Shown: one piece after another, positions 1 through 6,915 of the stretch
How positions within the stretch are numbered: the stretch's first letter is position 1
Layout: every line of letters starts with the position of its first letter
NCBI GenBank assembly: GCA_027600665.1
Contig: JADGJL010001037.1
Coordinates: 1 to 10,800 of the forward strand
Direction of reading: 5' to 3'
Source of the DNA: Irineochytrium annulatum
Taxonomy: Eukaryota; Chytridiomycota; Chytridiomycetes; Chytridiales; Chytridiaceae
DNA length: 10,800 bases
Made by a program: the position numbers and the translations under genes
Notes under the pieces: model-generated
Database searches by the model: none
What the model was told of the DNA's origin: nothing
The model's input: the letters and a program-made list of their open reading frames with translations, nothing else

Positions 1-3000
1 AGGAAGAGGACGAGGACGAGGACGAGGATGACGAAGATGAGGAGGAAGAGGAAAACGATGAGGAATTCGACGATGAAGCCCACGCGCGGAGCCGCGACCA
101 GGACGGAGCGAGCTTCAGCTCGGGGCCCGCGGTGGAAACTGGCCGGAGATTGAAGAATGTGGCCAGGAGGAGTGTCGGTGCTAATGCATCGGGATCTCGG
201 GGTCGCGGCGGTGCAGCACCACGCGTTCACACCGAAGCCGCGATGCATGCGGCCGGAGGACCGAGCGGCGGAGCGGCGTCGCAGCCGTCGGCTTCTATCG
301 CGGACTACCAGTTCCAGTTCAAGACGGAACCATCGGCCGGGCCCGCGAGCTTTGGCGACGGGGGTGGCGGGAAGAAGCGGGCGTCTCGGGCGTGCGAGCC
401 GTGCCGTAAGAAGCGGATCAAGTGCTCTGGGGAGCAGCCGTGCGCCTCGTGTCGGCAGACTCCGAAGGAATGTGTATATGTGCGTCGAATCGTCGTGCTA
501 TTATTACGACTAGCTTCATGTCTTCTGATCGTTTTACATTTGTCATTTTTTTTTTCTTTATTCAACTAGACGGCGCCGCTGAAGAGGAAGCCGAACGTTT
601 TCCGGAGGACGAAAATGGCCATGCTTGAGCGTAGAGTCGAATCTATTGAATCGGTGCTGGAACGTCTTTCGCCTGGTTCCACCTTCGCAATAATGGAGGC
701 GGACAGCCATCGGGACGCGTCGTCAAAGCGCCAACGCCTGGGTGATTACCCCAACCTTCCGTTTAAGAGGGAGATCGGGGTCAGCTCACAGCAGAAATTC
801 GCTGGCGGCGTGACCACTTCCATATCCCAAGCGAACGGGCACCCGAATGTGGACGCGTCAAATCCTCACCGACAGAGCCACCTTGCCTCCATTGAGGTCA
901 CGAACCGCCAGAGCCCTGTACCCAACCCACCAACTAATTCGTCCACAATCTCGGGTCACACGGGCTTTCAACCCGCCACCGGCTCCATGTTGACGGACCC
1001 GGAGAACACATTTTTCACTTACTACGGCCACACGTCGGCGCTGGGCGGGGACGCCGTCTACCGCTCGAGCGCAAGGTTTTCAAACGGCGTCTTCATCGCG
1101 AGCGAGAGAATACGAAAGCCCGTCACGAGGGGAATTAGGGTGCCGCTGGCGACCATCATACCGTGTCCTGTCGTGTTCCTCTCGCCCCTGGTGTTCTTTT
1201 ACTTTTTGCAGTTTCACGTTCGTTTTTTTCTGTCATTTTTTAAAATATTTTAATAAAAAAAAAAAAAAAAAAAAAAGTGCTAACGGTTGAAGGTGTTAAC
1301 AGCCAGTCTTTCCCATGATCGACAAAAGCGACTTCCTCTCGAATCTCGAGGCCGCGTTTGCGACGCAGTCTATCGACCCGGACGCGAATTGGGCCTTCCT
1401 TTTACTTCTTCTCTCGCTGATTACTATCATGCTACAATTCACGCCGTCTCTTCAACGCTGGGCTATCTCGGAGTCGCCGGAACACCTCGCGTCGGGCGTG
1501 CTCATGAAACGGGCCGAGTTAATCATCAACGAGCATTTGGGGTCGTCGCACGTCATGGCGGTCCAAGCCATGCTGCTGTTGGCTATGTCGTCGGCTGGGA
1601 GGAGAGGGCGGGGTACGCTGATGTGGACGTTTTGTGGGATGGCAGTGAGGAAGGCGCAAGAGATGGGCCTCCACCGGAATTTGGCGCTTGCGAGTATTGC
1701 GCATCCGAAGCTAACGGAGGATGTAATGGAGACAAGGAGGAGGACATGGTTCTGCGTCTTGATTGCGGATACATATATTAGGTTGGTGCCTTTATGTTTG
1801 TAGGTATGCGGTTGACTCCATTCTCGTTGCCTTTACATAAGTATAATGAGCGGCCGGCCAACAGCCATCCACCCGACCGACTGGGATGCGAACCTGCCGC
1901 AAGTCCACAGCGAGGACAACCTCACGCTCGCGCGCCACGTCGAGCTCGCCAATATCTTCGCCACCATTTCCAAGTTCGCCAACCGCGCCCAGCCCCTCGA
2001 CGACGGCGCCTTCGTCCGCGACGTCCACGCGCGGCTTGCCAAATGGGAGTCCGACCACGTGCTCCCCATCTCTGCCGCCGCCACCTCCAATGCCCCAACC
2101 TCTCCCGTAACCCTGCCTCGCACCAACTACCAGCCCGCGCCTTTCACCCGCTGGGGCACCCGCGCCTTCATGACCCTTATGTTCCACAGCGCGACGATTT
2201 TATTCCACCGCACAGCGTTCTCACGCCTCTCCGACCCGCCCTGCCTCGCCTCCGCCCGCGGAATTGTCCACCTCCTCTCCCTTCTCCCGCGCATCGACCT
2301 CGACTCGGACGCCTGCTGCGTTATCTTCCCGACCGTTAATTACGGCATCATGATCGGCATGACCGTCTGGCTCGCGCGCGTCACGCAGCCGTTCCCCACT
2401 GCCCAAGGTCCACCAGGCACGGCGGCGGCCGCCGCGGGGCTGTCGCCGGAGGAGGAAAGGCGCGAGGCGGAGGAGGTCCGGAAGGCGCTTTTGAACGTCC
2501 AGGCGTGCATCAACGCTGTGGATAACCTGCGGGGCCTGTCGATCCAGGCCATGCGTGTCTGGCGGACCGTGAACGAGTATCTCACGTCCAAGGGAATTAC
2601 GCTGCCGGGGGGCGTGCCGGGGGCGCCGTTGCAAGCCCACTCTACTATCCACCCACATGCGAAGGTGTCAAATATCGTGCCCACACAACAACAAAGCAGG
2701 TCGGGCCCCGTCGGCGTGGTATTGCAGCCGCAATTTGCGGGCGCCGGCTGCAGTTACCCGCCCAGTACCGTCGGAAGTAACCAATTGCACTGGGATGGGT
2801 TTGCGGGGATCAGCTCCGTGGGCGGTGTTCCCGGGCAATCTGCAGTTGGTGGCAGCGCGCCAATAGGTGATTTTTTAGGTGGTGAGGAGGGGTGGCTCGA
2901 TGGGATCGATCTGTTCGATATGGCCGCCTTCTCCATTCCGGGCTTCGGGATGGACCACGGGCAGCCCCCGGGCCGTCTACTGGGACAGCCGCGGTCGCAT

Positions 3001-3051
3001 GGGCAACCGGGAAATAACGTTCAGCAGCAGCAGAACGGTTTCTGGGGCTGA
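1..3051 (+). CDS. Zn(II)2Cys6 fungal transcription factor with MHR domain, 5'-partial
   Basis: Probable nuclear DNA-binding regulator; target genes cannot be inferred. Exons: 1-479 (open from the window edge, first full codon at 3), 570-1217, 1303-1781 and 1842-3051 (TGA). Introns: 480-569 (phase 0), 1218-1302 (phase 0) and 1782-1841 (phase 2). Numbered from the first visible codon, residues 1-25 are almost all Asp/Glu. The zinc cluster is Cys131, 134, 141, 147, 150, 157 (CX2CX6CX5CX2CX6C) with basic RKKRIK between Cys2 and Cys3. Linker and short coiled coil (MLERRVESIESVLERL) are near 175-192. The fungal_trans/MHR domain starts near 365 and the splice 1217/1303 recreates the family-like FLQFHPVFPMIDK. 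Family-like ISIMSGRPTAIH at 534 is recreated by splice 1781/1842. The C-terminus is Gly/Gln-rich and ends in QQQQNGFWG. Zinc cluster and MHR are certain; the 1218 donor is weaker. The true start lies upstream. Confidence 0.85.
393..473 (+). other. Zn(II)2Cys6 binuclear zinc-cluster coding segment
   Basis: Encodes the six cysteines spaced CX2CX6CX5CX2CX6C that bind two zinc ions in the GAL4-type DNA-binding domain. The basic loop RKKRIK lies between the second and third cysteines, where such proteins contact the DNA backbone and CGG half-sites. An intron follows two codons later, before a basic linker and coiled coil, so dimeric binding to paired half-sites is likely by analogy with the family. 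Confidence 0.95.
1218..1302 (+). other. Intron 2 of the zinc-cluster gene, with a 22-base A run
   Basis: The donor is GTTCGT at 1218 and the acceptor TTAACAG ends at 1302, phase 0. I chose this donor because it joins ...YFLQFH to PVFPMID..., matching the usual opening of the fungal_trans/MHR domain; in-frame donors at 1191, 1173, 1140 and 1122 would lose that match. The intron is T-rich, then has an uninterrupted run of 22 A at 1255-1276, then a GCTAAC branch-point-like site at 1279-1284. The exact donor needs transcript support. Confidence 0.55.
1255..1276 (+). repeat. A22 homopolymer
   Basis: Twenty-two consecutive A preceded by TTTTAAT, the longest homopolymer in the window, inside the probable intron 2 of the zinc-cluster gene. 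Length polymorphism or assembly error is likely at such a run. No flanking target-site duplication is evident. Confidence 0.95.
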
Positions 3052-3713
3052 ATATTGTCCAGGTCGTTACTTGCCCATTGTTTGAATGATTGTAGCAGAG
3101 ACAATTGCAGATAGAACTAGCATATAGGATTGTTCTGGTTGAGATGTGGAGAAACGCGAAATGAAGGTTCATGGCGCGGTTGCGTAACCAGTGAGCCGAA
3201 GCAAGTACGAAGAACCCATTTTGTGTGAAAGCATTTTTTGTAATTTAATTCATTTGTATTGAAAAAAACAACACATGAGAAAGCGAGCGAGAGTGACATG
3301 AAATCTTGATGGGAACTGAACAACAAAATCAAAAGAAGGCATTGATAGTTGATAGTTATTACCAAAAAAAAAAAAAAGGTTAGATACCAACCTGCCCAAT
3401 GCTAGGATGTAAATCTAGATGATACTGATAAAGTGAAGATGACTAACAAATAGCTTGGTCCTGCGGACAACGATAAGCTTCCGAGTGGTAGAAAGAACAA
3501 CCACGAAACAAAAACATAAAACCACAAATAGGTCCCCAGGCATACGATAAACAGGGCATCAGACTGGAAAGATAAACCAAACACGGGTGCGAAACAACGT
3601 ACACAAAGCTTTTAATAACGGTTGTATCAAAGAAAATACTGAAAAGAAGGCACCGCCAAAGAAAAAATAAACAAAAAAAGAAAAACAAACCGTGCTTTGA
3701 ACCCAACTGTGAT
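3052..3713. other. Convergent intergenic spacer with both 3' UTRs
   Basis: These 662 bases lie between the stop codons of the plus-strand zinc-cluster gene (3051) and the minus-strand SAM decarboxylase (3714). The stretch is A+T-rich, with an A14 run at 3364-3377 and A-rich tracts at 3655-3690. Short ORFs on the minus strand (3117-3365, 3402-3584, 3443-3706) look like AT-rich noise with hydrophobic residues from T-rich codons, not genes. Poly(A) sites cannot be placed reliably; AATAAA-like sequence on the plus strand occurs near 3665. Confidence 0.7.
3364..3377 (+). repeat. A14 homopolymer in the convergent 3' spacer
   Basis: Fourteen consecutive A on the plus strand (T14 on the minus strand), roughly midway between the two stop codons. 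It could be a simple-sequence tract or part of a 3'-end region; no further function is visible. Confidence 0.9.
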
Positions 3714-5716
3714 CTAACGGACCATGCTCGAAACCTCGGCCGGGACGCCCGTCATCTCTGCTGCGTTCTTCATAGCACCATTGACAGAGGTCAGAACCAC
3801 CTTCGCCGGCGCGGACACAACCGGCTTGGGGGCCGAGGTCATGACAGCGCTAACGGCGGCCTTAACGCCGCCGCTCGCAGCCGCACCGGACCTCGTGAAA
3901 TGGGAGAACACCAAATCCCACTTGCCGAGCGTGTGCACAATCCGATCACATCTTTTGAAACCAGGGACTCTCCCACTGTCCATCAGCCCGCCGCGAAGCC
4001 CGTGGCGTCTGGCGACCGACCGGCGAGTGAACAACGTAACGCTAAACCGTCCCGGCCGGAAGCGCTCCACGACCCTGCTTACTACGTCCTCGAAGGTGTT
4101 GTGCTCAGTGTCGCTGTCGCCGCGACGTCGGGACGTGCCATGGCGGTCGAGGCCCGAGGCGTAAAACTTCCTGACGGGGATCGAAGTCTCGAAGCTGGCG
4201 TACGAGCAGATGTCCTCCGGGGTGACGTGAATGGTGTAGTAATAAGGACCAAGGAGGCCGTTCAGGGAGTAGCCGCAGGGATCAAACAAGAAGTCGTCTA
4301 CGATCGAGTTCGGGTAAATATCGTTGATACGGGTCTCGTTCTGTCAATATTGGTCAGTACGAAGTCGACTAAATAGAAAATGTTAGCGAACTTACCAAAA
4401 CGCGACGCTCGGCCTTGCGAACGAGGCTGTGAAGCTTGTCCCCCTTCTGCGGCTTCGCGTAGTTGACGACGGACGACAAGTCCGGCTTCCCGTGCATCTT
4501 CTCCATTTCCTCCTTCTCCTCGGCCTCCTTCATCTCCTCCTCCGTCCTCCAAAAAATCTTCGTAACCTCTGGGTCCAGATCCTGCATCATGATCTCCAGC
4601 GTGACGTCGTCCTCCAGCTCCTCGTCGTCCTCCATATCGGACTCGGACTCTTCGCCGTCGCGGTCCGAGAGCGATACGGCCTCCGAGTCAATCCCGCTTT
4701 CCTCCACGACCACCTCAACGCCGTCCGGGTCCAGGGTGGTGCGCAGCGGAGTCCCCATGTACAAGCACCAGTGGTCACTGTTGATCTTTCCGACGACGTA
4801 GGCCGACGTCTCAAAGCGCGCCTTCGGGAAAAGCTCGTCCAGGTACGCAACCTAGCAAGATATTATGTCAGCATGAATCAAACGCCTACGAAACCGCCAG
4901 TGTTTACTAACCTCGTCACCCCACCGACCGTGAGGAAAGATCTGCTTGTCAGGGAACAGGAACGCCTTGCGCGAGTAAAAGATCGCGTCGATCTCCTGCA
5001 TCTGGCACATGTCTGCGGCGATCTCGAGGATGCGCGTGACAGCGTGAAGCAGCGTGGTAGTCCCGCAGGTCTTCAAGATCAAGCGGTTGGGATAGACGAA
5101 CATCGAGGACTCGCTGTGACAAAAGGGTCAGCTCCATGCACCCTACAAATATCGTGCTAATAAGAGAGTATAAACCTGAGCAGGTAGGCATCCATGTACT
5201 CGTTGCTCACGACGCTGAGGACCTGGCACTTCACAATCGCCAACATCTCCTCCCACGTAGCCCTCGACACGGTACGCAGGCCCGAGCGGCGGTACATCCA
5301 CCTACCGCCGTCATCGAGGTGCGCGGCCCCCCCTGCTGGCGCAAGCAGGGCCGGCATCTCCAGCAGCGAGTCGACGCCGCTGTCGTTCGAGTCCGAACCG
5401 GAGCGGTTCCCGCTATCGTCCGAGTACTGCGACGAGCTGCGAGAGGACGCAATGGTCGGAGGGGAGGGAAGAGGGCCGTCGAGCACGGAGGGGATGCGAC
5501 GAGCGGGCTGCTTAAACCAAATCTCGAGGAGCTTCTCAGGACCCTCGAAGCCGCAGAGGGTAAGTTTCTCGGCGGCTGGCGTCGGGGGGTAAATCAATTG
5601 GTTGAGTTCATGGCCGGCGGGGGGTGGCGCCGGGCTGAAGGAGAGTATTAGCAAACTACCCACCGAACGAAAGCAAACCAAATTTACCCCTTGTTTGCGT
5701 TGGCGGTGTGGACCAT
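3714..5716 (-). CDS. spe2: S-adenosylmethionine decarboxylase proenzyme
   Basis: Converts SAM to decarboxylated SAM, the aminopropyl donor for spermidine and spermine; cytosolic. Exons in transcript order: 5716-5688, 5634-5176, 5113-4912, 4851-4396, 4340-3714 (TAG). Introns are 53, 62, 60 and 55 bp and all phases agree; the product is 590 aa. ATG at 5716 has A at -3 and G at +4. Family motif FEGPEKLLEIWF is at 39-50, with Glu40 and Glu43 matching human Glu8 and Glu11. The self-cleavage site LSESSMFVYP lies across intron 2: cleavage between Glu164 and Ser165 yields the pyruvoyl group. KTCGTT holds Cys179; DPCGYSLNG has Ser407 and YTIHVTPE has His420, the processing residues. It is longer than the yeast (about 396 aa) and human (334 aa) enzymes because of a Ser-rich insert (about 60-120), an acidic insert (279-312) and an Ala/Val-rich C-terminal tail. 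The gene is complete, with no defect seen. Confidence 0.95.
5103..5180 (-). other. Pyruvoyl autocleavage-site codons split by intron 2 of SAM decarboxylase
   Basis: Exon 2 ends CTGCTCAG at 5176 and exon 3 begins CGAGTCCTCG at 5113; joining them gives Leu-Leu-Ser-Glu-Ser-Ser. The intron (5114-5175, GTTTAT...CACAG) is phase 2 and interrupts the Ser codon just before the Glu-Ser cleavage bond. The exact reconstruction of the conserved site strongly supports this splice. Confidence 0.93.
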
Positions 5717-5934
5717 TCTCTGAGAGGTGTTGTTGTTTGAGGTAGTAGGGGGTGTAAGGGTTGAAGGCTCTGAAGTTGATTTGTTGGCGCGAGGTACAAG
5801 TGTGGTGGTTACTCAAGGGTTGTCAACTTAAGTTGTTGATTCTCTCCGTGACAATAGTTAGGGCGGTTCCTTGGGGGTCGGTTCAATAGTCAAGAGCTCA
5901 GATGTGGTTAGGTTGATGTCGGCAGGAGGCAGTG

Positions 5935-6081
5935 TCAGCCCCAGAATTTGTTCAGCGCTAGCCTGAAAGCGAAGTTCAGCGAGATATCGACCACAAGCGC
6001 CCCGAGAGATACCGACCTGAGATCTACAGCAGTCTGGTTGTACGGAAAAGAATGCAGTAAAGACAAAGGGAAATGATGCAT
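5935..6081 (-). CDS. Candidate upstream ORF (48 aa) in the SAM decarboxylase leader
   Basis: ATG at 6081-6079 opens a frame that closes at TGA 5937-5935, about 220 bases before the main ATG. The peptide begins MHHFPLSLLH and ends LNKFWG; I do not recognise it. If the UTR intron at 6092-6158 is spliced out, this is the first ATG in the leader after that junction. A regulatory role would be by analogy with uORFs of other SAM decarboxylase mRNAs; its sequence is unlike the short mammalian MAGDIS peptide. It may be chance. Confidence 0.35.
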   Translation of the reverse strand: MHHFPLSLLHSFPYNQTAVDLRSVSLGALVVDISLNFAFRLALNKFWG

Positions 6082-6091
6082 AGCAGGGGGC

Positions 6092-6158
6092 CTGAGGAAG
6101 ACGTATATCAGTACCGCAATATATCGAGTTCACGAAAAGGCATCCACAATATACTTAC
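6092..6158 (-). other. Candidate 5'-UTR intron of the SAM decarboxylase gene
   Basis: On the minus strand a strong donor GTAAGTAT begins at 6158 and a pyrimidine-containing acceptor TCTTCCTCAG ends at 6092, giving a 67-base intron, in the same size range as those in the coding region. Removing it would also remove an 11-codon ORF whose ATG lies near 6143. Confidence 0.5.
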
Positions 6159-6252
6159 ACTATTAGACGGTTTTTTGGGTGCAATTTTGGGCAGACGAGA
6201 ATGGTAGCGGCGGTTGGGTTGGCTCACAGGCGATAGTTGTGATTCGTGGTTG

Positions 6253-6258
6253 TTTATA
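6253..6258 (-). promoter_or_regulatory. TATA-like box for the SAM decarboxylase gene
   Basis: The minus strand reads TATAAA here, about 95 bases upstream of the candidate UTR-intron donor at 6158. A start site some 30 bases downstream would leave a first non-coding exon of about 65-70 bases rich in CCAAC/ACCGCC. The placement is plausible but unproven. Confidence 0.4.
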
Positions 6259-6354
6259 AATTGAGATTATTTTTACTCATTCTCGTGTGGAGTAGTGGGT
6301 TTGATGGTTTAGAAAAGGCTGGCGGAAATATAAAGGTCGGAGGCCGAGGTTGTC

Positions 6355-6368
6355 AAAAAAAAAAAAAA
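6355..6368 (+). repeat. A14 homopolymer upstream of the SAM decarboxylase gene
   Basis: Fourteen consecutive A on the plus strand (T14 in the sense orientation of the downstream gene), about 100 bases upstream of the TATA-like box. In fungi dA:dT tracts in promoters often exclude nucleosomes, so a promoter role is possible. Confidence 0.9.
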
Positions 6369-6915
6369 GGGTGGAAGCCGATGGACGCGGTGGTAAAGAT
6401 CGGAAATATTCGGACACGAAAGCTGTAGTGAAAAAACGGAAGGAAAGTCAATAGGAGCTCACTAACACGGGTTGCTGACAGGCCTAAGACCCCACATCGC
6501 GACGACACCCAAACGCCCAAACACTACGATCACCGATCAGGACGACAGAGGCAGCTATGACGCTTCTGCACCCGATAGTGGACGGCCGTCCTTTGCGGGA
6601 GGGGGAGGCAAGGACATACCTTGATGGCGGTGTTGGGAGGTGGACTTCCAAAAGATGAAGGTGTGGAATTGAGCAAGTGCAGAAAAAAGGGGGCAAAGTT
6701 TGACAGAACGAAATGCCCAAGCTTAGATCGTTAATAACAAGCCTCGATCTCATCCAATCGAAAAAAGGAATCGCCGATTTTGTGTTGCCAGATCGAAATA
6801 TAAGAAACTCAAATACTGTGTGAAAATCCTTCCTATTTACTTTTTGTTCTTCTGTGTGCGTTAAAAAAACTACAATGCGTTCTCTTTGTTCATCTGTTCA
6901 CGATGCTCTTCGGCT

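Larger units (their letters stand above)
5717..6225 (-). promoter_or_regulatory. Probable 5' leader of the SAM decarboxylase mRNA
   Basis: This is the stretch between a TATA-like box near 6255 and the start codon at 5716. It is C/A-rich just upstream of the start, as fungal leaders often are. It holds a likely UTR intron (6092-6158) and a 48-codon upstream ORF (5935-6081). A long frame at 5858-6133 lacks an ATG and is not a gene. The leader's left limit is inferred only from the TATA-like site. By analogy with mammalian and plant SAM decarboxylase mRNAs it may mediate polyamine control of translation; this is inference. Confidence 0.5.
6226..6915. other. Intergenic spacer: SAM decarboxylase promoter and rad17 3' UTR
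   Basis: About 690 bases between two genes that both run on the minus strand. The right part (about 6750-6915) should be the rad17 3' UTR; the left part should be the decarboxylase promoter. It contains an A14 run at 6355-6368. An ATG-started minus ORF at 6484-6753 (89 codons) resembles no family I know and shows no splice structure. No RNA gene or mobile element is visible. Confidence 0.6.

Noticed and set aside
1255..1276. A22 run as the poly(A) tail of a retroposed element
   Set aside because: No target-site duplication or recognisable element body precedes it, and the tract fits inside an intron with in-phase splicing on both sides.
1287..1781. 164-codon plus-strand ORF overlapping exon 3 of the zinc-cluster gene
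   Set aside because: It is out of frame with the MHR-domain exon, which carries family-like sequence across most of the interval; only a short stretch (1428-1454) is of interest and is reported separately.
2221..2684. Minus-strand ORFs of 114-145 codons
   Set aside because: They are antisense to the well-supported last exon of the zinc-cluster gene.
4429..5160. 243-codon plus-strand ORF
   Set aside because: It is antisense to SAM decarboxylase exons 3 and 4 and runs through their introns; its Leu/His/Arg-rich product is typical of the reverse complement of acidic coding sequence.
5635..5816. Unspliced extension of the SAM decarboxylase frame to an ATG at 5816
   Set aside because: It would read through a GTAAAT...CTTCAG intron with a CTAATAC branch site. 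The ATG at 5716, with good start context, splices exactly in phase and gives a shorter, cleaner N-terminus.
5858..6133. 91-codon minus-strand ORF upstream of SAM decarboxylase
   Set aside because: It begins with GTG rather than ATG and crosses a strong acceptor; it is probably leader sequence.
6484..6753. 89-codon minus-strand ORF in the spacer
   Set aside because: It has an ATG but no recognisable domain, no splice structure and ordinary spacer composition; it is kept only as a remote possibility.
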